DNA of 64,000 bases from Microbacterium terregens. GTDB taxonomy: Bacteria; Pseudomonadota; Alphaproteobacteria; Sphingomonadales; Sphingomonadaceae. Location of the stretch: the NCBI RefSeq assembly GCF_027922045.1, contig NZ_BSEX01000006.1:312083-376082 (forward strand), given 5' to 3'. The notes below the pieces were generated by a model. The model did no database searches. It was not told where the DNA came from and saw only the letters and a program-made list of their open reading frames with translations. The number at the start of each line of letters is the position of its first letter. The stretch's first letter is position 1. This document shows positions 8,319-15,741 of the stretch, piece after piece. Made by a program: the position numbers and the translations under genes.

Positions 8319-8375
8319 CCCCTCCCCAGGTAATACCCCTCCCCAGCCTACCCAGCTTATAGGTTGGTGGGGTCT
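8319..8375. other. Direct repeats and imperfect hairpin upstream of the Rep-like gene
   Basis: CCCCTCCCCAG occurs twice at a 17-base spacing (8319 and 8336). It is followed by an imperfect hairpin from CCCCAGCCTACC to GGTTGGTGGGG around TTATA. Repeats plus a hairpin directly upstream of a HUH-type protein are where a rolling-circle origin would be expected. No known nick consensus was recognised, so the assignment is tentative. Confidence 0.3.
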
Positions 8376-8417
8376 AGCGGGTCATTGCCAGGGTTCTCTT
8401 CATGGATCCCGTACCAC

Positions 8418-9449
8418 ATGTCTTTCCTCGAAGCTCGTTTGAGGGCGCGACGCGCTGCGCGCGCCAAATTCGACTCATTCCATCAAAAAGTTGCGCGTGG
8501 GTTGGCGTACTACGTACCACCGCGCCAAGACGGACACGTCCTGCACTTCTCGAAACCAGATAATCCGCCGTACGGCTTTTTGCCGCTGGCCAACATGCAG
8601 GTCCGGCGGGCCGCCACCTACATCCTGATCGACAAGATGCTGGAACAATACCGGCGTGTGCGCCGGGACCCCGACGTGCGGGCGTTTCTCGCCACCTTTG
8701 CCTGGAACGCAGGCCTCACCCCCATCACCGCACCAGAGATCGACCTAGAAGCCATGGAGAGGTCCGTTCGTCGCCAGCTCAACCGCCTTGGTCTGAATGC
8801 CGTATGCGCATTCGACATCGACGTATTCAGCAGGCCGTTCGACGGCGAGCAGACACGCTACCTCCATTTTCACGTGCACGCGTTGTGTTGGACGCGAGAT
8901 CCCAAGTTCCAACCTCGCAACAGCGCTGAGAAGCTCTGTAGCAGCCGGGCCTTCCCGAACCGCATCGGGGTGCCCAGCGTGACGTTTCGCTCCCGCGCAG
9001 AATCCGCTGCGCAGTTCGCCGGCTTTCAACGCGCGCTCCCGAATCAGGATCAAACCGCGGCTTCTATGGCGATGCTGGCCCAGTACATCCTCAAAGATAC
9101 CTGCGTCTCCAAAAACCGATATCGAGGCCGTGACGGCCGGATGCGCACGCGACCCGAGGCTGGACGTTTCACGCCCACGGTCGCGCTGCGCTTCGCGGAG
9201 ATTTATTCTCAGATATCTCCGTACGACGCCGTGTTTGCGGTAGGCCCGGAAGCCAGCATGATCACCGCCGCCTACGGCGCCCGACTGCGCAGGTGGGAAC
9301 GCCGCAATCGTGAGCACGGGGAGCAGTGCGACGAGCACAGGCTGATGGCTGCCTGGGCACGCTACTTCGACCTGCACCCCGAGCTTGAATTTGCCCCCAG
9401 CAGCATCCACCAGCGTCGGCACACGCTGGCAGCCTCGTCCACCTGCTAA
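8418..9449 (+). CDS. Putative HUH-superfamily replication initiator/relaxase-like protein
   Basis: A 343-residue protein carrying the two motifs of HUH nucleases: LHFHVHALCW (H150, H152, H154), the metal-binding His cluster, and AQYILKD (Y223 with K226), the YxxK arrangement expected for the DNA-nicking tyrosine. Such enzymes start rolling-circle replication or nick DNA at an origin hairpin. The N terminus is very basic. The chosen ATG gives a compact protein; a TTG at 8364 would add 18 residues, and neither has a strong ribosome site. Integrase, excisionase and a Rep-like protein together suggest an integrative element able to replicate after excision. I do not recognise a named family, and the motif reading is by eye. 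Confidence 0.6.
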   Translation: MSFLEARLRARRAARAKFDSFHQKVARGLAYYVPPRQDGHVLHFSKPDNPPYGFLPLANMQVRRAATYILIDKMLEQYRRVRRDPDVRAFLATFAWNAGLTPITAPEIDLEAMERSVRRQLNRLGLNAVCAFDIDVFSRPFDGEQTRYLHFHVHALCWTRDPKFQPRNSAEKLCSSRAFPNRIGVPSVTFRSRAESAAQFAGFQRALPNQDQTAASMAMLAQYILKDTCVSKNRYRGRDGRMRTRPEAGRFTPTVALRFAEIYSQISPYDAVFAVGPEASMITAAYGARLRRWERRNREHGEQCDEHRLMAAWARYFDLHPELEFAPSSIHQRRHTLAASSTC

Positions 9450-9460
9450 CCCCAACTTTG

Positions 9461-9492
9461 GCAGGCGTCGTGCCGGTGGTGTCGACGCCTGC
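9461..9492 (+). terminator. Hairpin after the Rep-like gene
   Basis: GCAGGCGTCG pairs perfectly with CGACGCCTGC around a 12-base loop, 11 bases after the stop. There is no T-run, so termination efficiency is uncertain. Confidence 0.5.
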
Positions 9493-10160
9493 TCGCAAGT
9501 GAGGGTCGGCAGTCGCTATGTCGGGAGCGCCAGCTGCAGCTAAGGCCTCGTTTGGCGGTCCACGGGATGTTCGTTGTACCTCCGCGATAGCTGCTCTCCG
9601 CGCGAGAGAGATAGCATTGGCGATGGGAAGCGAATCGACCGCTTCGGGGCGCCGAGCTTACTTCCCCGGCCTTAGCCTGGGCCCGAGAGCAACGGCTGCT
9701 ATGCGCCCCAAACTCAGTCGTTCAGGCACGGCCTGCCTGCTCCCAAAAAGCCGCCGTTCATTGATCTTGCTTGAGCAACGGCTTGAGCGACCGACTCTGA
9801 GGGCATTGCCGTCAGGCAGCTATCGGGCGCCTCGGTGCGGATAGCTGACGTACGCGGACCTTTCCTGCGCATTGTTTCCTGAACGGGTTGATGAACGTTG
9901 CCCCGCGGAAAGGACCGGCTCTGAGCGGCCCTAATTCCGCCGTCCGGTAAACGGCCGTTTGATGAACAACGGCGACGCCGTTGCCGAGATCGCGGCAGCT
10001 TCAACCTACGAAGCGCCGCTGACGACTCTGCGCAGCGACGAACAACGTTCCACGCCGAGCCGGCGACGCTATCCGTCTGTCTGATCCAGGCATCCTCTCG
10101 GCCACAACACCGGATATTCGGGACCGGCTCCTTCGTTTTCCTCATGGGAGGAGATTGCAA
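9493..10160. other. Non-coding stretch
   Basis: About 670 bases without a credible gene. Short open frames on both strands have poor codon usage and no family match. No copy of the tRNA 3' end was found here, so an end of the integrase/Rep element could not be placed. The last 15 bases contain the strong GGGAGGAG ribosome site of the PRC-barrel remnant. Confidence 0.5.
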
Positions 10161-10540
10161 ATGGCAAACACCAACATCGCGACCGACGAAGCCGATCGAC
10201 TAATCGCCTCGGACAAGATCGAGGGCACCGCTGTCTACAACCGCAACGGTGACAAGATTGGCTCAGTCTACAACTTCATGGTCGACAAGCGCTCGGGCAA
10301 GGTCGAATACGCCGTCCTATCCTTCGATGGCTTCTCGGCATAGGCGAAGACTATCATCCGCTACCCTCGGACCAACTCACCTATGATACCGAGAAGGGAG
10401 GCTATGTGGTCGATCTGACCAAAGAAGTGCTCGGAGGCGGTACGCGTTACAGGGTAGGACAAGACGACGTTGGACCGTGCCGATCGCCGGGAGGTCTTTG
10501 GCTATTAAGGGTCGGACTACCTATTGATACGGTATGAGCG
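10161..10540 (+). pseudogene. PRC-barrel domain protein, frameshifted
   Basis: The first 60 codons are a good PRC-barrel N terminus (SDKIEGTAVYNRNGDKIGSV, then FMVDKRSGKVEYAVLSF). At about 10335 the frame is lost: GGCTTCTCGGCATAG lacks one base relative to the expected GGF-L-GIG. The continuation GEDYHPLP-S-DQLTYD and GGYVVDL is read in another frame. A further shift and a TAA within the terminal GYYGSDYY-like motif show real decay rather than one error. Intact relatives are about 120-130 residues, soluble, and common in sphingomonads. The gene keeps a strong ribosome site. Confidence 0.8.
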
Positions 10541-10584
10541 GCGGGAAACCGCCGCCCAGCACTTCATGCTGCGTGAGCCGGTAT

Positions 10585-10848
10585 CTACTCAGCCGATGCC
10601 TTTCCGGTCCTGATCGATAACTTGGGACGCGACCGAGGACCTTCACCGCTTGGAAGGTGTCTGTCCTGCTTTACCGCAATGCCTTCCAGCCGGGCTCTCA
10701 GCTCGCGCGCCTGCGCGTTATATTCGATCGCCAACAGCCTGTGCGCGGAGGCCGCCTCGATTGAACGGGCGGACACCGCCGCGGCGGTTTCGTCGCGGGC
10801 GCGCCGCTCGTAATATTCGAGATTCTCCTTGCTCACATACCTCTCCAT
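10585..10848 (-). CDS. Small charged hypothetical protein
   Basis: An 87-residue protein with a GGAGAGG ribosome site. Residues 1-60 should form one or two long helices (NLEYYERRARDETAAA, then EYNAQARELRARL), and the C-terminal third is basic and disordered. It has no signal peptide. Similar short helical proteins are common in sphingomonad genomes without a known role. It stands alone between the PRC-barrel remnant and the Crp/Fnr gene. Confidence 0.55.
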   Translation of the reverse strand: MERYVSKENLEYYERRARDETAAAVSARSIEAASAHRLLAIEYNAQARELRARLEGIAVKQDRHLPSGEGPRSRPKLSIRTGKASAE

Positions 10849-11112
10849 CCCGCTTGCATCTCACCGGGAAAAGGACCGGCGGATGTCCGACCCGCGCACC
10901 CGAACGCAAGCTGCGGTGCTTCCTGCCGGCTCTCTTGGGTAGTGCCCTGCCACCGATATAGGTCCGGGTCGGCTTCGATGAAGGTTGGCGGCTTGAAGTG
11001 TCGGCTACCTGACAGTTGGCTGACAGCATGTTCCACTGACCCCTCCCATTTTGTATCGCTTACGTTACCAGTTCCAGGCGACATGCCGCAGGGGTTTTCA
11101 GGGGGATGTTCG

Positions 11113-11850
11113 TTGAGTTCGCGTGAAGCTTTTAGTTCCAACCTTCTTTTGACGCTGATGGAGGATGATGATCTTGCACTGCTGCAGCCGCACCTGACGC
11201 GGGTAGAGCTGGGCCGAGGCCAGAAACTCGTCGTTGCCGGCGAACCGATCGAGCATATTTATTTCCCCGAGGGAGGGGTCGCGACCGTTGTCTCGACGTT
11301 GCCGGGGAGCGGCAGTGCTGAGGTGGGCATCTTCGGCCGGGACGGCCTTTCGGGCTTCTGCGCGATGATGGGTGCTGAGAGTTCGCCGTACGATACGATC
11401 GTGCAGGTTGACGGAGCAACCGGCCTTCGTGCGGATACCGCGACGCTCACCGAGCTGACGGAGCAGAGTCCAAGCCTGCGCTCGTTGCTCGCGCGCTACG
11501 TGCAGAGTTTCATCGTCCAGTTGGCGCATGGCATCGTCTGCCATGTTCACCACCGGATCGAGGCCCGCGTCGCGCGCTGGCTCCTCATGTGTCACGACCG
11601 GATTGACGGCGACGAAATCATGCTGACGCATGATTTTATCTCAATGATGGTCGGCGCCCAGCGCACCAGCATCACGGTCTCCCTGCATATTCTCGAAGGT
11701 GTCGGCATGATCCGCGCGCAGCGGGGCCGGGTAACGATCACCGATCGCGAGAAGCTCGAAGATATTGCTGGCGAGGCCTATGGCCTTCCGGAAGCCGAAT
11801 ATCGTCGCCTGCTGGGGCCTCTCGGCAAAACCGCCGCCCGACCTTCCTAA
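11113..11850 (+). CDS. Crp/Fnr-family transcriptional regulator
   Basis: A cyclic-nucleotide-binding-type beta barrel (about residues 12-130, with GQKLVVAGEPIEHIYFPEGG) is followed by a C-terminal winged helix (LTHDFISMMVGAQRTSITVSL, then ILEGVGMIRAQRGRVTI). No Fnr-type cysteine cluster is present, so it is not an obvious iron-sulphur sensor. The TTG at 11113 has an AGGGGGA ribosome site; an ATG at 11083 would add ten residues. It is followed by an HWE kinase and a diguanylate cyclase remnant on the same strand, a common regulatory neighbourhood in sphingomonads. The ligand is unknown. Confidence 0.88.
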   Translation: MSSREAFSSNLLLTLMEDDDLALLQPHLTRVELGRGQKLVVAGEPIEHIYFPEGGVATVVSTLPGSGSAEVGIFGRDGLSGFCAMMGAESSPYDTIVQVDGATGLRADTATLTELTEQSPSLRSLLARYVQSFIVQLAHGIVCHVHHRIEARVARWLLMCHDRIDGDEIMLTHDFISMMVGAQRTSITVSLHILEGVGMIRAQRGRVTITDREKLEDIAGEAYGLPEAEYRRLLGPLGKTAARPS

Positions 11851-11932
11851 CGGCAATGGGCGCTAGCGTACGAAGATACAGGCCGAGCGCCACGGCTGCA
11901 GTCGACAAACCTGCAAATTTGAAAGGCGGGCG

Positions 11933-12538
11933 ATGATAGATTCCGGCGAGGTTCGGCTGCGGGAGCTGGAGCACCGGTTCAGGAACATTCTGACCGTCGT
12001 GCGTTCGATCGTGAGCCAGAGCCTGCAATCCGCGGACTCCCTGGAGGACGCCAGAGCAACGATCGACGACCGCCTTGCCGCGCTGGGCGGCGCGATCGAG
12101 CATCTGCTGTCGCATCAATGGCAGGCCGCCCCGCTGCCCGCACTGGCGGAACAGGCGGTCGCACATTTCTCCCCCTATGCGGAGCGGGTGCATCTCGACG
12201 GCCCGACCTTCATCATTGGTCCCAGGGCTGCGATGACGCTCACCCTCGTGTTCCACGAGCTGGCGACGAACGCGATAAAATATGGCGCGCTGTCCGGCGA
12301 AGCAGGAATCGTCGATCTGGCATGGAAGGTGCTCGGATCGGGTAATGAGGCGCAACTATGGATTCAGTGGGCGGAGCGCGGCGGCCCGCCTGTAGTCCAG
12401 CCCAAGCGGCAGGGGTTTGGAAGCCGGCTGATCTGCACCGCCGCGAGCCGCAGCCTGCGGGGCCACGCGGAACTGGACTTCCCTGTAACCGGCGTCACTT
12501 GGACGCTGATCGCACCATTGGCGGCGATCGGCGCCTGA
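11933..12538 (+). CDS. HWE-family histidine kinase without sensor domain
   Basis: A 201-residue stand-alone kinase core. The H-box ELEHRFRNIL puts the phospho-accepting His at residue 14. The N-box HELATNAIKYGAL has its Asn at about 113, the WIQWAERGG stretch carries the W-x-E signature of the HWE family, and RQGFGSRLI is the G-box. No PAS, GAF or membrane segment is present, so it must receive its signal from a partner protein. It follows the Crp/Fnr gene and ends three bases before the diguanylate cyclase start. In alphaproteobacteria this kinase class often feeds the general stress pathway, but the partner regulator is not in this window. Confidence 0.88.
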   Translation: MIDSGEVRLRELEHRFRNILTVVRSIVSQSLQSADSLEDARATIDDRLAALGGAIEHLLSHQWQAAPLPALAEQAVAHFSPYAERVHLDGPTFIIGPRAAMTLTLVFHELATNAIKYGALSGEAGIVDLAWKVLGSGNEAQLWIQWAERGGPPVVQPKRQGFGSRLICTAASRSLRGHAELDFPVTGVTWTLIAPLAAIGA

Positions 12539-12541
12539 TCC

Positions 12542-13138
12542 ATGATGCGACATCTCCCCATCGGCCGGCTGGCTGAACGGCTGGAAGCGTGGCCGGCCTG
12601 GCAGGCGTGGCTCACCATCATCGCGGCAGCTGCCGCCCTCGCTTCCGTGGATCATGCGAACCCCGGTATCGGCATGGGGCCGCTCTACGTCCCGCTGATC
12701 TGCGCCGCGGGCTGGTCGCTGGGCGAGCGCCAAGCTTACCTAGTCGCGGTCGCCGCCGCCATCCTGTCCATCAGCTCCTATCTTGGTGGATACGGTGATC
12801 AGCGCCCCGTACCCCTCGGGGTAGAGGTGCTGATACGCCTCAGCTCCTACATCTTAATCGCCGTCATCATCAGCAGCTTTCGACGCTCCTTCAATCGCGA
12901 ACGCTTCATGGCGCGTCGCGATCTGATGACGGGAGCGATGAACAAGGCAGCATTCGAACGGCACGCAGAAAAGCTGCTCCGCACCGCCTGTGCTGCCGGC
13001 AGGACCATGCTCCTCGCGACGATCGACCTCGATGACTTCAAGGCGCTCAACGATCAGCAAGGCCATGCTGCCGGCGACGCGGCGCTCCGCGCCTTCGCCG
13101 CGGGAGCGGCCGGCGTGCTCCGGCGTCAGGTGACCTGA
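12542..13138 (+). pseudogene. Membrane diguanylate cyclase truncated by an IS element
   Basis: The N terminus has three or four hydrophobic segments (about residues 18-115), then a linker and the start of a GGDEF domain: RRDLMTGAMNKAAFERH, LLATIDLDDFKALNDQQGH and GDAALRAFA. The reading frame ends at the left tip of the IS3-type element, before the catalytic GG[D/E]EF loop. Without that loop the protein cannot make cyclic di-GMP. The missing part is not found right of the IS, so it was lost in a deletion. It is adjacent to the HWE kinase gene and was probably co-transcribed. Confidence 0.88.
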
Positions 13139-13213
13139 GCCCTACGGATTGGTCCATTCTTTGTGAGAGATTCCCGGTTAGGTTTGGCAGGTGCCGGACG
13201 AGGGAATCCGCCG

Positions 13214-13480
13214 ATGAAGAAGTCGAGGTTCAGCGAGCAGCAGATAGCGTTCATCCTCAAGCAGGCCGAGGATGGAACAACCGTCGAGGAGGTTTGCCGA
13301 AAGGCCGGCATATCAATCCAGACCTACTATCGATGGCGTAGCAAATACGGAGGGCTGATGCCGTCGGAGATGAAGCGCCTGAAGGTGCTGGAGGAGGAGA
13401 ACGTCCGGCTGAAGCGGCTGGTGGCCAACCTCAGCCTGGACAAAGAGATGCTGCAGGATGTCATCCGCCGAAAAATGTAG
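13214..13480 (+). CDS. IS3-family transposase OrfA
   Basis: An 88-residue OrfA with the helix-turn-helix (RFSEQQIAFILKQAEDG, VEEVCRKAGISIQTYYRWRSKYGG) and a leucine zipper (MKRLKVLEEENVRLKRLVANL). It binds the IS ends. The stop follows a run of five A bases where a -1 ribosomal slip joins it to OrfB to make the active OrfAB transposase. Confidence 0.92.
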   Translation: MKKSRFSEQQIAFILKQAEDGTTVEEVCRKAGISIQTYYRWRSKYGGLMPSEMKRLKVLEEENVRLKRLVANLSLDKEMLQDVIRRKM

Positions 13481-13512
13481 GGCCTGGTCGAGCCCGGGAG
13501 ATCGTCGGCTAT

Positions 13513-14313
13513 TTGCAGGCGAGCTACCAGGTTAGCGAACGGCGAGCCTGCGGCGCGTTTCCGATCAATCGATCGACCCAGCGCTATCAGTCCCGCCGCC
13601 TCGATCAGGCCGGCCTCAAGATGCGGATCAAGGAGTTGGCTGCGACCCGTGTTCGCTACGGGTATCGACGCATCCATGTGCTGCTCCGACGGGAGGGCTG
13701 GGAGATCAACCACAAGCGCACTCATCGGCTGTATCGCGAACTCGGGCTGCAGCTGCGCAACAAGACACCCAAGCGCAAGGTGAAAGCAAAGCTGCGCGAT
13801 GACCGGACGCCGGCGACGGCACCCAACGAGTGCTGGTCGATGGATTTCCTGTCGGACCAGCTGTTCGACGGGCGCAAGATCCGCGTGCTGTCGATCGTCG
13901 ACAACTTCACCCGTGTGTCGCCAGCGCTTGACGTGCGGACAAGCTACCGCGGATCTGACGTGGTCGAGACGCTCGACCGCATTGCCGCGGCACACGGTCG
14001 TCCCAAGCGCGTTCGTCTGGATAATGGCCCGGAATTCATCTCGAAGGATCTCGACCTGTGGGCGTACCAGCATGATGTGGTGCTGGACTTCAGCAGGCCT
14101 GGAAAGCCGACCGAAAATGCGTTCGCGGAGGCGTTCAACGGCCGGGTGCGGGCCGAATGCCTCAACGCATACTGGTTCTTGAGCCTGGACGACGCACGGG
14201 TAAAATGTGAGGCGTGGCGGCGCGATTACAACGAGCACCGTCCGCATAGCTCCCTCGGCAACCAGACCCCGATGGAGCGCGCTTTTTCGTCAGGGCAGGC
14301 ATGCCTGCCCTGA
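13513..14313 (+). CDS. IS3-family transposase OrfB (DDE integrase domain)
   Basis: OrfB has the HTH_21 region (RVRYGYRRIHVLLRREGW) and an rve-type DDE catalytic domain. The triad is Asp in WSMDFLSD, Asp in RLDNGPEF, and Glu in TENAFAEAFNGRVR. The frame is open upstream to the A-run near 13471, one base back from OrfA, so the natural product is the OrfAB fusion starting at 13214. The C terminus ends within a perfect palindrome. All catalytic residues are present, so the copy may be active. Confidence 0.9.
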   Translation: MQASYQVSERRACGAFPINRSTQRYQSRRLDQAGLKMRIKELAATRVRYGYRRIHVLLRREGWEINHKRTHRLYRELGLQLRNKTPKRKVKAKLRDDRTPATAPNECWSMDFLSDQLFDGRKIRVLSIVDNFTRVSPALDVRTSYRGSDVVETLDRIAAAHGRPKRVRLDNGPEFISKDLDLWAYQHDVVLDFSRPGKPTENAFAEAFNGRVRAECLNAYWFLSLDDARVKCEAWRRDYNEHRPHSSLGNQTPMERAFSSGQACLP

Positions 14314-14319
14314 CGAAAA
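14284..14319. repeat. Perfect 36-bp palindrome at the end of OrfB
   Basis: TTTTCGTCAGGGCAGGCA is followed directly by its exact reverse complement. It covers the last OrfB codons and lies inside the IS, about 100 bases from the right tip. Because it is symmetrical it encodes the same peptide end on both strands. A transcript could fold into an 18-bp stem, which may block read-through from either side. Confidence 0.8.
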
Positions 14320-14419
14320 GAGAGCCGGTTTTCTCATAAAGACCGGGCCAGAGACGGGGTGAGGCTCACCTCGATCCAGACTGTCATAGTCGATGGACCA
14401 CTCAGAAGGGGGCAGCTCA

Positions 14420-14505
14420 AGGCCGCCACGGTCGACCGGGTGGTTGTTATAGCCACCCTCACGCGCGATCACCTCGTCGACCAGCTGGGTCGCCGTCTTT
14501 GGCAT
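14420..14505 (-). pseudogene. Endolysin (glycoside hydrolase 108-like) 5' fragment
   Basis: The fragment starts MPKTATQLVDEVIAREGGY and continues NNHPVDRGG, which matches the start of phage N-acetylmuramidases of the GH108 group with the catalytic Glu in the REGGY motif. The match stops exactly at the right tip of the IS. An AAAAGGACG ribosome site precedes the start. It is the lysis gene of the prophage whose remnants follow. Confidence 0.75.
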
Positions 14506-14826
14506 GGTTCGTCCTTTTCGGGCGTGCTGGCCGGGTTCATCGTTCGGCCATAGTTGAATGGCAGCGGTTCGAATGAGCGCGCCTTCCCTTGTCGCGCTCT
14601 CGCCCCGGCTCCCGGGCAGCAACACGAAGAGCCGGGGCGACTTCTTCGCTCTTCGTGGACGCGCAGCCTGGACCTCCGCCGACGACGATTATCTTCCAGA
14701 TAACGCGGCTTCTCGCTCACATTGGTCAGCTGTGTCGTTCCCGCCATGAGGCGCGGATCAGTGCAGGTCACAGGGGGTTCAGGATGCAGCGCGCAACGTA
14801 AGCGCGTCGAAGCGTACAGGTGCCTT
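14506..14826. other. Non-coding stretch between endolysin fragment and small membrane ORF
   Basis: About 320 bases without a supported gene. A CCGGGAGCCGGGGCGAGAG-like inverted arrangement near 14595-14640 (GCCCCGGCTC against GAGCCGGGGC) forms a good hairpin. It may end transcription coming from either side. Confidence 0.4.
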
Positions 14827-15063
14827 ATGTGGTTAACGTTCTTCCTAATGGTTGCGGTCGCTGCCACCGTAGCCGGGCTACTTTGGCATAGGCGGCAGCG
14901 GAACCGTCAGCTCCAAAGGCGGGAGGCCAGGCGCCTCCGGCACGAAGCTCAGGCCCGAGAATGGGAAAAGATGGTGAGCCAGCTGCGTCGCCGGCGCCAA
15001 CACTCGGACCGGCAAACCCATTCGGCTGTGCGATCACAGCCTCGGAATATTGGTCGACGATGA
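14827..15063 (+). CDS. Small single-pass membrane protein (doubtful)
   Basis: A possible 78-residue protein with one membrane segment at residues 2-22 and then a strongly basic, arginine-rich tail. The layout resembles small phage or stress membrane peptides, but there is no family match and no clear ribosome site. It runs opposite to the surrounding prophage genes. A terminator-like hairpin follows at 15184. Confidence 0.35.
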   Translation: MWLTFFLMVAVAATVAGLLWHRRQRNRQLQRREARRLRHEAQAREWEKMVSQLRRRRQHSDRQTHSAVRSQPRNIGRR

Positions 15064-15183
15064 GCTGAATGGCCAGAAGTACGGGACTCGCCCGACCCTG
15101 TTAATCCTGGCGTAACATTGCCTTGGCAGAACAACCGCTGTCCGGCTCTCCTCATGAAGCCGGCGCCCCTCTCCTAAGAACCT

Positions 15184-15213
15184 GCCCCGCCTGTCCCTTC
15201 AGGTGGGGCTTTT
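15184..15213 (+). terminator. Rho-independent terminator
   Basis: GCCCCGCCTG pairs with CAGGTGGGGC (one G-T pair) around TCCCTT and is followed by TTTT. It lies between the small rightward frame and the end of the leftward prophage genes, so it could serve both directions. Confidence 0.65.
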
Positions 15214-15214
15214 A

Positions 15215-15670
15215 TCAATCGTGTTTGCGCAGTTCCCGGGTCAGCCGCTCGATTTCATCGTCATCGCTCAGCGTCCGCTCAGCTGGATGGGGCGGCGCCG
15301 GTGCGCCACGCGTACGGGTCATCGCCTGGAAGCCCTCACGGACCGCGTTGAGCATCTGGCTCTTCGCCATGCCGATCAGGCCATAGCCGATGCCGGCGAT
15401 GGTCATCGCGCTGATGCCGGCCGGCAGCAGGTCCAGCTGGTGCGCCTGCGTCCACAGCGCCGCGATCGCGCTGCACAGCGCCGTCACCGCCAGGTCGAGC
15501 GCGATCTGCTTCTTGCCCTGAGTGTTGAGATAGACGCACAGCCGCGTGATCAGGACGATCCCGACGGTCACCACCAACAGCCCCGCCTGAAACTGATAGC
15601 CCGCCATCGACCATACGACCGGAATGGGAACTGCCGCGGCCGCCCCCGCCGCAGCCGCCTGAGCCTTCAC
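15215..15670 (-). CDS. Phage membrane protein, holin-like
   Basis: A 151-residue protein with two or three membrane segments (GLLVVTVGIVLITRLCVYL, then an Ala/Leu-rich segment and AMTIAGIGYGLIGMA) and a charged C-terminal tail (DDDEIERLTRELRKHD). That layout suits a holin or a lysis-associated membrane protein. The GTG start at 15670 overlaps the stop of a tiny upstream frame (GTGA), which points to coupled translation; an ATG at 15607 is the alternative. The same reading frame stays open far upstream through other genes, but that upstream part is a shadow. It belongs to the prophage remnant. Confidence 0.55.
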   Translation of the reverse strand: MKAQAAAAGAAAAVPIPVVWSMAGYQFQAGLLVVTVGIVLITRLCVYLNTQGKKQIALDLAVTALCSAIAALWTQAHQLDLLPAGISAMTIAGIGYGLIGMAKSQMLNAVREGFQAMTRTRGAPAPPHPAERTLSDDDEIERLTRELRKHD

Positions 15671-15738
15671 CGAAGGAGGACAGCCGCAGCGGCAATGATG
15701 CCGCTCAGAAGCACAACCCCCGCCGCTCGCGCCAGCAC
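15667..15738 (-). CDS. Possible 23-residue membrane peptide between two phage genes
   Basis: A GTG-started frame four bases after the stop of the upstream gene encodes a single hydrophobic helix (LARAAGVVLLSGIIAAAAVLLR). Its stop overlaps the next start by the GTGA arrangement. The compact packing is typical of phage lysis modules, where very small membrane peptides occur. No ribosome site is obvious, so it may only serve coupling. Confidence 0.3.
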   Translation of the reverse strand: MLARAAGVVLLSGIIAAAAVLLR

Positions 15739-15741
15739 CGG

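Larger units (their letters stand above)
13136..14419 (+). mobile_element. IS3-family element (IS407-like), 1284 bp
   Basis: The element carries two overlapping frames, OrfA and OrfB, as in IS3-family elements. The left tip begins TGAGCCCTACGG with TTGGTCCAT a little further in. The right tip read inward begins TGAGCTGCCCCC with GTGGTCCAT, so the tips match imperfectly. Length is normal for the IS407 group. The flanking bases (GACC left, AGGC right) are not a target duplication. The left flank is a diguanylate cyclase and the right flank an endolysin, so the copy sits at a deletion or recombination junction. Confidence 0.75.
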
